A DNA stretch of 64,000 bases from contig NC_081333.1 of NCBI RefSeq assembly GCF_022539665.2, positions 930,001 to 994,000 on the forward strand. The letters are read 5' to 3'. Shown here one piece after another: positions 24,987-38,900 of this stretch. A model generated the notes under the pieces. That model made no database searches, was not told the DNA's origin, and saw only the letters and a list, made by a program, of their open reading frames with translations. Every line of letters starts with the position of its first letter. The stretch's first letter is position 1. The translations under genes were made by a program, and so were the position numbers. The stretch is from Daphnia carinata. Taxonomy: Eukaryota; Arthropoda; Branchiopoda; Diplostraca; Daphniidae.

Positions 24987-25698
24987 CTATTCGCATCATC
25001 ATTGCAAAAAAATTAGTACATTATTTAGTATTTTAAATGAGTTATAACCCTTGGATCTAGCAAGTTCATTCCCATTATCTCAAGCATTTGGTAGTGATTA
25101 GTTTTTCAACGAAAAAGTTTAAATCTGAAATCGCCATAATTAGATTTTGGACCTTAAAAATGCACGTCGACCTCTAATAGCCATTGCCCAACCAATATTT
25201 TAAAAACTTGCAGATGCTCTCAAACAAGATCGGCATTAATGTCCATTGCTAATTTTTATTATGACAATAAATTTTTTTTTAGCATCATCTTATCAACCAG
25301 AATTTCAGCTAATAGCTCATAGATTTTATCTTTACTTCTCCATCGCCATACAAAAACGTTGAAAGCATATTCGCATATAGCGATACGGTGTGACATTTAG
25401 TAATACTTATAGTTTTTGCGCTGACAACACGTAGAATACATTTCTGCAGCCGTGTAAATGAAACGAGAGTGTCACACAGTCCGAGCAGCGAAAGATTGAA
25501 ATGCCCAGTAATTAATTTTGTAGATAAAAGAGACAAGAGTAAAATATATAGTCTGCCGAAGAGGGCAGTTACGCGTTAAAGAGACCTGAAACTTGCTGAT
25601 AAAGATCGTGTGTAACCTGTTCAAACACGGTACATGGCGTTTTTTCTTTGTTTTTTTTTGCTGTACCTTGTTTGAAGTTCCCTCCTTTTTTAGAGGTT

Positions 25699-28600
25699 TT
25701 CCCACGGATCTTTCCCCCACATATATCCTTCTTTACATACTTTCCGATGAGACGCCTCGCTCGCTAATATTCACACACAGAGACACACAGAAAACCTTGT
25801 CGACAAGTTACGACGAAAATGTTTTGTGTCCATGGGAAAAAAAAAAAAATAAAATAAAACAACATTTTAAAAACTGATGCTCGACGTGTTTGCCTACGGT
25901 TGTCGTATCCGCAGGTAGCCGTGTTTTTGTTTTCAATCAACAGTTTGAATAGTTCAGTTTCCATTTCAAATAATTATTGGTTTTCACGCTTTGTTTGTTC
26001 TAGAAATAAATAATTCATTTCAGTTTACAATTGATAGACCAAAGGACGAGTTAAAAAAAAAAAAAAAAAGATGGCCGTTGCCAAAAGTGGAGAATGTTTC
26101 TCTAAGTGAGCTTTTTACATACGAAAATGCTTAGGTAATAAAGATTGTAGAATGTTTGGCTTAAGCTGAGAATGCCAATTTGTTTGCCGGATGTGATATA
26201 ATACGTTGCTGACCCTCAGTGCCCCACGGCCTCCTTTGAAGTGGTGTGTTTTTGTCCAGCTGAATTGATCCAACAACAGAGTGGCTCACTAATGTTACTC
26301 AGCCCTCTACTCTTTTTTTTTTTTTTTTTAACACTGGCCCAAGGTCTTGGTTCATTCCCAGCTTCTTTCCGTATGTTATTTTCTTTTCCCACCAGCAATC
26401 TGAGAAATATACATAACACCGCAAGGACAGATCTGAGAAACGAAAACTTCTCAGCGGCGGAATTCACACACTTGGCCTGGAATTTCTTCATGTCGCTATA
26501 TATATATGCAGCCCACAGTTGAGATGAAGATATTTCAAAAATCCTTCTATCTTATCCGCTTTAACCATCGCTTCTGAAAAATGTTGAAATTGTCGATGCG
26601 TCTCTCCGCGTATTGTTTCTCTCCGTTACATCGTCCATTTCTATTTAGTTTTGTATATTTATAGAAGATGTTGGCTGGCTGTCAAACCCTACGGCTCGAT
26701 GTCGTTCAGAATTTTCTTTTTCCGCTACATGTTCCCACATAATAAATATTTTTCTTCTTATCTCGCTTTGAAAAAATAAAAATAAAATGTTTTGGAATGT
26801 ACAGCTTTTGTGCCCATACCGTCTGGCATTTAAGATATCCTTCCCTATATCACATACTTACGGTGGGGCATTCCTCTTCTTAAGACGATGCTTACACATT
26901 AACTTCATTTAGTTTTTTGTGTGTGTGTTCGACAAATCTATCCACAAAATTTTGAATATTCAGATATTTTTTTTAAAAATAATTTAAGGCATCCCGGAGG
27001 GGGGTTTCTACACGGAAACCCTCATACTTGGGTGATTGCATGTAAAATATCCATGACGTGTATACCAGCGGCAACGTATATACCATAACCAGTTTTTTGG
27101 CTAAAAAGGCCGCAATGTAAATTTAAATAATTACGGTAAGAATATCCACATTTTAAACTGCCAGTTAAATACCGGAATGTATTTTTTTTAATTCAAGCGG
27201 ATGACCCGCTTTTTAATCCGACACTCGAGAAAGAAAGTGTTGAACATTTGGCTCTTTGAGCTATACAGATATATAAATGCGGTGGATTGTAGATCCGTAC
27301 GATGAAAAAAAAAAAAAAAGGACTCAAAAAAAAAAAAGGGCGACGACAGGCGGTGTGGAATTCTTTCCGTTAGCCGCACATTCATTTTGGAAGAAGAGAT
27401 AATCTTTTGTATATATAAAAGAGACGACAAAGAAGGAAATCGTCAAAGATACTTTTACTCCGGATGCGATTGTGTGTTAAAAGACGGGCCTTTTTCTTTG
27501 TGTGTGTAAAAGAACTTGTTGGAGGGATTTTCTTGAGGAGGCTTATATGCCTCCGATAACAAGACATACACACACAAAAAGAATTTCTTATTTTCCAGCG
27601 TGACTAACGGGCAACGACTGCCGGCTATTGTATGATCCATCAGCGACATACTTACAATCGACTAAACATCCTTTTCTCGAGAAAAAAGAAAGTGCTATGA
27701 TATTTCGATAAAGACCTTAAATGTTATGGTCGTAGTTTTTCTTTTTGCTTGGCCTCGAGTACGCGAAAAAATTCTATATATTTTAAATGAATAAAAAAAA
27801 TGTTGAAAGAATAGGCACGTTTTTTTAGACTGCGAAGTGCTCGTCATTATCTTCAGCTGGGAGTAATAAAAGAAAGATGTTGTGTCCTGAAATATACGTA
27901 AGGAAAAGCTATAAATAATGTTGGAAAATGGCGTATATAGTCTCATCGATGAGAACGAGAACAAAATTTCTCCCATCCCTCCCCCCGCCAGGAAATATAT
28001 ACATACCTAACAAAGTCTGAAAGCTGGACGTCAGTAATACATGTACCAGTCGTCATCAATTGGAAGATTACCGAGAGAAAAGAAACGAGCGCTTGGAAAT
28101 CTCACGGTAATGGCATCTCAAATTTCACATGGTTATGTATCCCAAGTGTGTGTGTATTTCCCGCAAAGTTACAGCATATCTCTCTCTCTCTCTTTCTCGG
28201 TAAATCTACAGACACTCTCACGACGTATTATTCGGGACCTTAAAAGAAGAGAAAAAAAAAAGAAGGCAGCAAAGATCCCACACTTTTACACAGCTATCAA
28301 CCATCTATACGTACATGTGTGTGTGCGCATGGGATTCTCTCGTTCGGACAGTTGATTATACAATCTTGCATGCACAGTAACTTCTCACTCGTATTCCTTG
28401 CATCGACCATTAGAAGTGAAACCTTTTTTTTTTTGGGGATTTTTTCCCGTGGAACTTTTCCTGCCCGATGCGATGGCTGAACATTTTCATTTAATATGTA
28501 CTGAATTCCAACGCCTGGGTCTATTAAGTTTTATGTGTTTTTCTTTTTTTCATCTGTCAATAATGACATTCTTTTTTTTTTATTTTACGATTACACTGAA

Positions 28601-31600
28601 ATAGCTTTTATTTTTGTTATCTTCCTAAATTATAGTAGCACAATATGAGCGTCGTTAACTTTGAATCGTTTTCGAAAGCGCGGACGTTTTTCTTTTTTGT
28701 GTGTCTTTATTAGATTGACTCTCACACGCTGTTCTTTTCTGACTTGATGGAATCTTTACACTTGTAACGTGGGCTTAGTAAATAGAACTGACCACCAAAA
28801 TAAATGCAATGTATTTATTTCTCTTCATTCCCGGATATCTTAATTTATTTTTGTTTTCTACAGTTTAAATTCTTATTTTCTTGATTGTAAAATTAAAATT
28901 GTTTATCACAAAATATTTGAAGGAAGAGGTTTCCCATCATTGAAAATCTGTGTTATTTACTCAAAGGATAAAATGTCAGAGTAAGTTAAAAAAAAAAAAA
29001 TAAATAATGCGGGGGATATTTAAAAAAAAAAAAAAAAAAAAAAATTCTCGAATAAAGAGCCATTCCCAACATAGTTTTCAGACGAGCCGTTTTTTGAATA
29101 GTTGAACACGTTTGAAAGCTCACCGCACGTTAAAAATCGAAACATTCATGGCTGATTGTCTATCAAACATAGTTCAGATAAACAAATTGCAAATTGCGTT
29201 TGTGAATAACATGACCTATTTTTAATTTTTTAAAAAATAAAATCACCAGTTCCACTCAAATTTGTTTTATCGGTCCTTCTAAAAAATAAAAGAAGAAGAC
29301 CCGCCGTGGGAAAAGACGATTGCAACGACAAGTCAAGAAAGAAAAAAAAACCGTTTGAGGAAAAAAAAAAAATGCATCCCATAAAAGTCGGCGGGACCGA
29401 TGACAGCTTATGACAGCCCTCAGGTATATAAATATATTCTTATGGTGGTATATTGTATAGCCCCCCTGAAAAAAAAAAATGGGATTGGGTTGACGGATGA
29501 TTGAGGTAGAGGAGGGGGGGGGGACACCTTTAAAATTTGAACCTTTGAAACAGTCGCACTAAAACTCTTGATATACGCAAACGCAAGTTGTCGGTGCCGC
29601 TCACCGTATGCTTCTTATTAATGTTTATGACTTCTCAGATTGATTTCCGCATATTTCGCGGGCAATCGCGCGCAGAACACGTTTGTACCAGGTAACCTCG
29701 CGGGGCCGGTTCTCTTTTCTTTTTTTATCACACACACAGACACACAAAATTACAAACAAAACAACAAGCTTGTTCGCATAGGCAATTAAAAAGATTCAAT
29801 TCGATTTTATTAAGGAGTATAAAAAAACAAAAAAAAAAAATACAGTTGCATTAGGTCGTTGCTTATGCACATGCACACACCTGAACCGGTATACAGTAAC
29901 TGTGCGATTGATCGCAAATTCGAGGAACCCATCAATCAACTCTCAAAATGAAAACTGCTTCAGAAAGTAGATTACGAATAAGAAGCAATTTGCGATGGCC
30001 TTGTATCATCAATGACAACAGAGGATAGAGAAATGGGTGAGAGATTTTTGGTTGTTGTTTTCCTTCTTCAAAAAGTTTGGTGAGAACAGCCAAACATTTC
30101 CCGAGCGGAGGCGACAAACAAACGAAGCTGACGACAAAAGCTCACCCTCCCCAAAAGAAGAAAAAAAAAAGATCTGAAAATATTCACACGGACACGGCTT
30201 ATAACAGCGCCTTGCGTCGTTTCCCATGAATCGGTGTGGAGCGCGGCGAGAAAAATAGACTTGCTCTCGCACGTTACTCGTCTACCTGATGAGAATATTG
30301 GACTAATGGCATTTTCGACCTGCTCTCCTTTTTCAAGTCTATTGTTTCATCTACAATGAGCCTTTTATTTTTGTCTTTTAATGATTTTTTTTTTGTGTGT
30401 GTGTGATCGAATGCCTCTTTCGTTTTTAAGTAAATCGTTTGTGTATAGACACAAGTATTATGTAAGATTACTAATTGCAGTCATTGGGTTAATGAGTGCC
30501 TTTTTTTTTTTTTGCTGTGATGCATCATTGTCGAAGAAACGAGGCGTTTAGTCGGAGAAATGAAAGAGATCGGGTCGTGACCCGAAACGTGTTGTTCGTG
30601 ATCATTTACGAAAGAAAGAGCCACTTGTAATCATCTTGTCAATACGTGATAATTTGTTACGGCCTGGCCACGTTTGATGGATTTCATATACAAATCCCAT
30701 CCATTGACTCGTATGGGTAACCTACAATGAATCATTCCCCGCCTATACGTCAACGGATATAATAACCCCATGTTGAACATGATGGCCGAGTTGCGAGCAA
30801 GGAGAGAGACCCATCATTAAAAAACAAAATCTGTTTTTTTTTTCTTTCGATTGTTAAAGATTTTTAATTCAACAAGAGAAAAGGTGTGTGAGTATTAGTT
30901 TCATTCGGTCAGCGAATTGAAGGGTTTTGAATCTTTTCGCGACCGTAATGAACTGGTTGTTACACTCATCAGTCAATCAGCAAATGCCAACTGTCTGCCA
31001 CAATACGCCCTTCACGCAAACTGCGATAACCGGATTCTTGTTATTGCAATGGAAACCTCCATTAGTTTTTAAGTTAGTAGCATGGCCAAGGAGTTGGTCA
31101 TTAAAATTAAAGCTATTTCATTCCTTATCGTGAAAGCATCATCAGCAATGTGCAACACGTTTATTCATTGTCATTTACACGGTGGCCTGTTCTTCTGGTT
31201 TCGTTACAATGTTTGCGCCCTCCTGGTGTTGCAACATTTATCAGCGTGAAATGTTAGAAGAACAAAAAAAAACAAAACAACCATACCCCTAATCTTTACG
31301 TAGGATCGGTGCCCTTTTAATTATTCATTTCACGTACAGGGTTGAAGATAAACAACCAAAACTATTGAGATTGCCATCGATACGTTTTTAATTGGAATTC
31401 GAGTTTCACCGTTGCTTAAATGCAGAAATAATTAATGCGCACAATACGCGGAATTGCTTGAAACAATGTCGACACTAGTTGTCCTCGTTCGTTGCGTAGG
31501 TGTCATAAAAAAGAAGACACAGTCGCAAACCAAAGTAACATTTATGTCGCATACGGTAACCGCTAGTTCTTCCTTATTGTTGCGCTTCTCTAGTTTCTGC

Positions 31601-33496
31601 GGCTATCGCTATAAACCAGTCAAACACAAAAAGGTGTTTTGTGATAGAGCACTCGCCTCCGTCGGTGTTCCCACCCGATTCGATACGTCACACAGTACGG
31701 GACTGTCTTTTTTTTTTTTTTTTTTTCTCAACAAAATTAGATTTCTCCGGTTCTCCTATAACTTTGGAAAAGGCGCTATGCGAACTTGTTTGTTTTTTTC
31801 CCGCGAAAAGAAAAATTTCCTACGAGCTGCTGCGAATTTTTCTCGCTCAAAAAAAAAAGGATATTCTCACGATGTTACGTTCTCATTCCGTCAGCGATGC
31901 TCATTTTCTAAGGATCTGCCATTTAGAATGAAGCAATTTCAATATTCATTATTCCTTATATACACGGCCCTTGTTATTGTCTAGCGTCAATTCTCACAGG
32001 TAAAAAAAAAAAAGAAAACAAAAGAAATGCGTTCTGAAGACGAGACATCAAGGTAGAACCGAACGTCCGTGTGAATAGTCGAAATGAAGTCGGAAACAAA
32101 AAAGAGTGAGAAATAGCGCGTCGAAAAATGGGATAACAAAAAAAAAAAAAAAAAAAGGAAAAACCACATACTTTTATCGGTAGGCCTGTTGGATGTATCT
32201 TATTCCCACACTAACCGGCGAAAACATATCCCCAGATAACCTATATACTATGTATACGCTTTGACTCTTCGAAAGGAGGGCTCGAAACATGGGAAGAGAG
32301 AGGAAAAGTTTGTTTCATTGTTCGACCATCGATAACTTTTTTTTTTTTCGATACTCGTCGAACTATCCGTCTATAACAGAAATTCCAAATAATAATAATA
32401 ATAAAAAAAAAAGCCTCTGACAAACAATATTCTTTCCCTCCTTGAAAAATCTATATAGGTTTTTATACTTTTGTGTGTTACACATATCTATGGAGCAAAC
32501 AAAAGGAAACTATTCGGTGGGAAATATGATCAAACAATTTCGATTTTTTTTTTTTTCAATCAAAAAATTATTTTAGAAAATAAAATGTCGACTATTGAAA
32601 TGCAAGATCCGGTCACACGACGGTAGCATCCGTGTATGGTCAAACATAGCTTTTCTTTGGTTACGGTTGGAGCAATAAACGTTGCCGATACATGCGAGAT
32701 GTGGTGTCAAATCTTATCTCTATAGATGTAGCGAGTTATCGTGAAAAAAACAAAACAAAAAAACAACAAACAAAATCTTTCGATCGGTGCATTTTTTTAG
32801 CAAATGGTTTGTTTCGTATTTCGTCCGTTTTTATTCTTTAAAAAAGAAAGCCGATGCTTTGTGAAAAGCTGATGAATTCACAGTTTCTTTTTATATTTGG
32901 CCATGGAACCAAGAAGAATAAAGAGGGAAAAAAAATAAATCCTCTGCGCACAAGGTAATTATCTCTCCTCCCCGAGTGTAAATCGCTCATTATGCAGGTA
33001 TATTTAAACGGTTGGGGTTCGGTTGATGGGAAAGAAGAAGAAGAAAAAAAAAAAACATTCTGTTGTTGTTCTCGGGTACTTTTTTTTTTTCTTCAGCCTT
33101 GTTAGTTAGTAAGCGCGGGATCAAGTAGTAACTGGCTGGACCTTAAAAAAAAAAAGGAGGAGGGATTTCTAATGGTGAATAGAGAAAAAAAAAAGAAATT
33201 GTAGTCACCTTAATGAGCCGAGAGAGCCCCGCACCTTTTCTATTTGCCGCTCTCTTCGTCCGACCGTTGATGCTGGGGTTTTTAAGGGACAAGGTACAGA
33301 AAAAAAAAAAAAAACACAAGAGTGTGCTGGTCAACTTCTTCTTTTGGTCTTTGATAATTGGACCCGCCGCTTTGGCCCGCCGGAAGGCTGGCAAAAAAAA
33401 AAAAAAGAGATGATAGTAAGAATGACAAAGATGGTCAAAGATTTTCGGCTGATTGAATCCCCTCCTTCTTCTCCTCCTCGTCCTCTTTTATTTCTA

Positions 33497-33558
<62 letters not shown>

Positions 33559-33742
33559 CTGGTTTGTTCAGTGCGGCACCATAACGAATTTCGGAAGAAA
33601 AAAGAGCGGTTGAAACCCAAAACGAAAACTGGCCATTTCGACCCGTTTTGTGAGAGTCCCGGACAAAAAACGAAAAAAAAAAAAACATAAAAAGGATGGG
33701 GATGAGATTTGTGGAGAAAAAAAACTACAAATGTTTCCCACG
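25699..33742. promoter_or_regulatory. CSL/Su(H) sites upstream of NRARP
   Basis: Five exact YGTGGGAA matches, either strand: 25699-25706, 26732-26739, 29305-29312, 32203-32210 and 33735-33742. The last is about 600 bp above the probable NRARP start site. Relaxed YGTGAGAA matches add 31864-31871 and 31991-31998. YGTGRGAA is the established CSL (Su(H)/RBPJ) consensus; occupancy is inferred. Confidence 0.55.
33501..33557. repeat. (GA)n microsatellite
   Basis: 57 nt of uninterrupted GA. Confidence 0.98.
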
Positions 33743-34153
33743 ACGGCTGCTTACTTTTCTTCTGCAACCTGAGGATTTTTCAGTAAAGTTTTTTTTTTTT
33801 TGGTCGTTGGGGAAAAAAATTCATCTCTCACTTTAAATCATGTGATTTGAGTGACACATTGTACAAGAGGATTCAAATGCAATAAATAAACAAGAGGTTG
33901 TACCGTCCTGAACGGAAATGGGCAGACGTTTGGCGATTTGGTTCGGCTTTTAAAATTACGTAATTAAATCAACATCATAACGGCTACCAATTAAAGCCGA
34001 GTGTTATGTAATAATGAAATAATAGATATCAAAGTTTTTCGAAACCTGCTTGCACGTAATACAGATAATGGGTACCGTAAGAATCTTGTTTTCCCATAAG
34101 GAGTTTCCCGTTTGTTTTCTTTTGAATATTACTTATGCTAGTCGAATAAACTA

Positions 34154-34170
34154 CCGCTAGATGGCTCTGC
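34154..34170. promoter_or_regulatory. CCGCTAGATGGC motif upstream of NRARP
   Basis: CCGCTAGATGGCTCTGC, about 180 bp above a TTCAGTGT initiator-like sequence (34334-34341). Same core recurs above Nup214 and Hsc70. It resembles the insect CTCF-type AGATGGCGC core; factor unproven. Confidence 0.5.
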
Positions 34171-34408
34171 GATAAGCTTCCACCATTTTTGGCCACACCC
34201 CGCGTGGTCTGCCAAGCTGAAAAAGCCGGTGCATTCTTAGCGAGTAGCAGCAGTGCAGTAGATTTGTCGTCGGGTGGTGGACGTACAATCGAAGTTTCTC
34301 CCTATGTCCCCCGCATATCTCAACAACACTTTGTTCAGTGTCTGTGAAACGGCAATTCCAAAAAAGAACAAACTTTTTCAACAACAACAAAATTCAGAAT
34401 AGTGGATT

Positions 34409-34435
34409 ATGTTCAGTGGTGATTGCAACAAGTGA
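34409..34435 (+). CDS. uORF in the NRARP leader
   Basis: If transcription starts near 34337, the first ATG opens an eight-codon frame ending TGA, 55 nt before the main ATG. Weak context, so it may only dampen translation. Confidence 0.3.
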   Translation: MFSGDCNK

Positions 34436-34490
34436 AATACACCTCATCAAAGATTGTCCATCGCCATTTTCGAAAAGCAAAAACACAAAA

Positions 34491-35316
34491 ATGGATCACC
34501 GTCATTATTCACCTGCCGGATTATCCGAGTCGGAATTAGACGAGAGCTCGTCTACGGCCAGCTCACCGATGAGCATTTCGAGTGCGGAAGCCAGTTCGCC
34601 GTACGACAGCAGCCGATTGAACGGCGGCGACGAAGATCCAACGGATAGTTCGTTCTCGACGTCGGTCCATTCACCGAGCATCATCAGCTCATCGCCTCCT
34701 AGTCCGTCCGAAAGCCTCTGCAACAATAATTACGCGAACCAGTGGTCTAACCCGTATTGCAACGCAACGAAAAGTGTCCGGTGGTTCCGTGACGATCGTG
34801 GCCTTTGGAGCGAACGATCATCGTCCAATCGACGAAACACGAACAGTCCCTACAATCGGAATACGTTGTCCAGTGCTGCCACGACCCGACTCAACAACGC
34901 CAGCAGTCATAAAGAAATGAGCGAAGTGCTGATCGAAGCCGTTCAACGCGAAGATCAGGTGCAGCTGCGCCATTTGCTCGCCAAGAGCGCCACCCACGTC
35001 AACATTTTAGGACAGGAAGGCGATTCGGCACTGCATCGATCATGTCGGCAAGGAAACTTGGACACAGTCAAATTACTCGTAAGTTTTTTTTTTTTTTTTT
35101 TTTTTCTATTGATTCATTCGTGAGAAATTTTTTATTTGTTGTTATAAATAGAGATTCTAACGGCTTGTTTTTTTTTTTTGCTTTGTTAATGAAAAGGTAC
35201 GTTATGGAGCTGATCCGGAATTAGCCAACCGCGAGGGATGGAGTCCACTGCACTTGGCCGCACACAGCGGCTACCACGATGTTGCCCTTTATCTTTTGTC
35301 TCTTACCCGGCGGTAA
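34491..35316 (+). CDS. NRARP: NRARP-like Notch-regulated ankyrin repeat protein
   Basis: In vertebrates NRARP binds the Notch intracellular domain-CSL complex and damps Notch output; it is itself a Notch target. Two exons, 34491-35078 and 35197-35316, give 235 residues. The C-terminal ~95 residues match NRARP: EVLIEAVQREDQVQLRHLL, then EGDSALHRSCRQGNLDTVKL and, across the intron, VRYGADPELANREGWSPLHL and YHDVALYLL, two ankyrin repeats with the diagnostic ANREGWSPLHLAA core. The first ~135 residues are an added Ser/Pro-rich low-complexity extension (vertebrate NRARP is about 114 residues and starts near the ankyrin part). The ATG at 34491 has a strong context (AAAAATGG); the frame is open upstream but has no earlier ATG. 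It sits alone in about 25 kb of non-coding DNA. Confidence 0.88.
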
Positions 35317-35925
35317 TCACCTCTGCCTTCTTCCTTTTTCTTTAAAAACTGGATTCTTCCGCCTGCTTATTTTTGATCCCGAATGTCACAAAGTCAAGTA
35401 TAGTTGCAAAGACATTCGAACAAAACAAAGAAAAAATGGATCAAAATCGTTGGAATCCCCGAGTCACTGTGATTGGCGACGTGCGGAAATGCCTCGAGCC
35501 TCCCCTTCTGACAAACTGACATTTTTTTTTTAGAGGGGGACACATCAATGGAGAGAGAACTGCCGAGTCTATTACTTGGTAATTAGATTCAATTTTGTTT
35601 TGTCGTCTTGAAAGAAAAAATAATTAAAAAGTCGTGTATCATATGGAAAATACCACAATGCAGCATATGCCTTCGACGATTCGAATAGAATCAACCATAT
35701 AATAATAAAACAAAAAATTCCTCCTTTGTTCTTGTAAAATACGAGTCTTTTCATATCTGGAAATTACTGATTTTTTTTTTTCTTCTTTAAAACTTAAAAA
35801 AAAACAAAAACAACAAAAAAATGGTTTAATGTTTGTAATGACGTCCTCCTTTTTTTTTATTATTTGTGTTGTTGCTCTGTACAGTACCACCTTCTACACA
35901 TGTGATTGTGTGGCTGAAAAATAAA
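35317..35925 (+). promoter_or_regulatory. NRARP 3'UTR with two K-box-like motifs
   Basis: TGTGAT occurs at 35468-35473 and 35901-35906, ahead of an AATAAA at 35920-35925. TGTGAT is the K box, a miR-2/11/13-family seed site known from Drosophila Notch-target 3'UTRs. Function here is inferred. Confidence 0.4.
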
Positions 35926-38900
35926 GGCTCATGCAAATTACACTTCATTGTTCTACGAGAGAATGGAAGAGAAAAATGATTACTCGTCTCGTAAATGGTT
36001 TGAAATTGTCACGCATACCTTGACCCGCATTTCGTCTGTTGGGTGGGCAAAAACGATAGAAACTCGACGCCGTTGTGAAAAAGAGAAATATACTCTTGAC
36101 TTGAAAAGAAAAAAATTTCGTTTCGAAAAATGGACGTTAAATCAAGCGTTGCCGGGGCGCTAAAAAAAGGAGAAGTGAAGAGGAAGAGGCGCGGCCATCT
36201 TGGGTCTCGAAATGTTCTCAAGTTACTCGGTTCTGTGTGTCGAAGCTAGACAGTGTGCAACACGATCCAACGAGTCAATCCCTCAGAAAGGAAAAAGTTT
36301 TATTATCCGAGACAAGAGTTTCGCATTGTGTGTTCCTTTTTCTCTCTCCAATCAACTCTCGCTTGTTTTTTTTTTCTTTCTAAGCAGACGAATTTTTTTT
36401 TTTTTACATCTTCTCACGCTAAGTCCGTCCATTTTGTCCCCACGTTTTCACTTTGAAAATAATAAGCATACGCTTCTTCTTCTTTTTTGCGTGCGAGCTT
36501 CTGTTTAGTACACGCGGGTGAAAGTTTGGGTCTGACACGTTTAATGAAAAGTTTTCAAAAAAAATGCCCCCCCCCCTTAAAAAAAATTAGCATACGAATG
36601 TGGTAATTAAGCTGGACTTTAATGAGGCCTTCATCTTCTTTTTTTAACGGGTCTTTTTTCTTCTCTTCTTCTGGAAAACATGTTGCGCGCTGATTGCAGG
36701 TACGTCACACACAGTAGATGTCCTTACACACCTGAGACAGGCAAACAACACAAGGAAATTACGGAGGAATGCGCGCGCACACCGACGTGGTATACAAGAG
36801 AACGGGGGGGTCCATCTTGCAGCCGTGATGATTATATCGGTCCCCCCCCCTTCTACAACTTTTTCTTCTTCTTCTTCTCGAGTTCTTTTTTTTTCTTTTT
36901 TTCTCTTTTGAGGGTGCGCAGTCAACCAGATGCCTTTAACCTGTCTCGTCTGTTTTCTCTCTTTTTCAACTGCTGTTATTTTGAATATCTCCACCACCCC
37001 CACCGAACCCAAAAGTCCCAGAAAAAAAAAAAAAGAAAAATCTCACACCATTTTTAATGTTTTTAAAAATTTCATCTTCTTATCAACCGGCAAATAAGTT
37101 CCATTTTTTTTTTTTTTGGATGACTTATCACTTTGGATTATAAGCGATACTCGTGTATTTTGGAATGTTGTCGACACCCTCCGAAATATAACGCGATTTT
37201 CTTAAAAAATATATCGTTAAAAAAAAAAATCGGTATATACCTGAGCTCGAGTGTTCCAGGGAATTTTCCAGTCACATTACCCAGAATCATTCAGTCTCAT
37301 CATTGAGGCAAAATGTTATTTTCTTAAATGCATTTATATGTACACTGAAACGTTAAGTCTTTCAATAGACAGGAAGTTCAATACATTTATATATCTTTTT
37401 AGATTTTATTTTCTACTTCGAATGTGTTTGAAAAACTCTTGTTATACCTGAGCCCCGGTTTTTCTCTATACAATAGGGTACATTTATTCTGGCAAAGAAT
37501 CCGAGGAAAGAACAAGGGAATTGGTTTTGCTACCTGAGATTGCCGAAGAAAAAGAAATCTATGGGTACATAGAAGAAGAAGAAGAGGGGGGATAGGTAGG
37601 GGGTTGCATCTGAAGAAGCCAAAGAAGAAGCAGCAGCTAATCTATCAAAGTGGACAGCTTCCACTGGAGCAGCCGAAACAACTCGAACCTTTTTTATTTA
37701 AAAGTATTCAGTCATTCTCCTATAAAGTTCCTTCTTCCCGGGGCTATGTACGAGCCTCGCATTCCATTTGATTGTGAACGCAACGGATTGCGCCCACCTT
37801 TAGACGTTCAGACATTTTATTTATTTTTTTTTTTTTTTCGAAATTCTTGGACTGTTGCGCAGGAATGCGCCGCTATCTTTTGACCGTAAATCAATTCCTT
37901 TTAACCCGTTTTTGATTGAGCTATGAGAATAATGCTCGCCTCAAAAGAGATGTGCCGTACGTAATTAACTCTATAACAGTTGCCACTAAAAAGAAAGAAT
38001 GATAACGTCACGCTAAACGAGTTAGATGGACCCCAAAAAGGCGATTTACGGATGGCTTAATTCACGCTCTTCAACCTGTTTAGATGACGCAATACTAATA
38101 GGTAATTTAACTTTGTCTTTTTTTTATGGCCAACTCACGTTTTGCTTGTAGACGGACCTATTTTAATTCGAATATTTCTTTTTAACGATGGACAAAAAAA
38201 AATGTGTTTTATGTAAATTTGTGTTTCATAGTGCAAACGAAAAGGTGAATTTCATTCGCATTTCAAGTTTGAAGAAGAATAAAGTCACACATCGTATGAA
38301 TATTCAAAAGAGTTGAAATAACTCAATCAATGCTGGCCATTAGCTCCTCATCATGGCAACCCTCCGCACTCGTATATGTAATTTATAATGTAATGAGCTC
38401 CAGATTATAGAACATAATTGGCTTGAAGAGCTTTAAGGCAGCCATTATCTCAATAGGATCAAAACCACAATGATGAAACAAAAAAAAAAATAATAATCTG
38501 CTGGTAGGGGGACATGACGTTAGTTCAGTCTAATCATCATAATAACGGACGCATTCTTTTCAGACGCAAAAGAAACGAGTTTGATAGCTCAATACGCTTA
38601 GTTACACTATTCGGCAACAATCAATGTGACAAGCGAAAAAGAAAACATTCGATATGCTAATATCTGGTATAGAGTGTGGGAAACTCAAAAGCTCTCAAAA
38701 GGCTCGTTATACGCTTCATTGACAATATTGTAACGAATCAATGGTCGGGCTAATAATCGATGGCTGCTAACCTGCAACGATGTTTTTTTTTATTATTAAA
38801 ATATATGGAACAAAAAGAAAAGAGTTTTTTTTTTATGGTTCATTAGACAACGAAGAGATGACGATGTAATTAGTCTGTTATTTCATCCATATTATAAAAT

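Larger units (their letters stand above)
24991..34336. other. Gene desert upstream of NRARP
   Basis: No credible coding exon in 9 kb. Very rich in A/T homopolymers and short GA, CA and AT runs. Small perfect hairpins occur (GGGTTTC/GAAACCC at 27003-27022, CGGGTC/GACCCG near 30574). The notable content is a set of exact CSL sites listed separately, so I read it as probable regulatory territory. Confidence 0.5.

Noticed and set aside
34338-34490. Upstream extension of the NRARP frame
   Set aside because: The open frame has no ATG before 34491; the apparent start is GTG, and the region overlaps the likely transcription start.
36644-37057. 100+ codon frames on both strands near 36.7 kb
   Set aside because: Composed mainly of poly-Phe/Lys and simple repeats; no family features or splice support.
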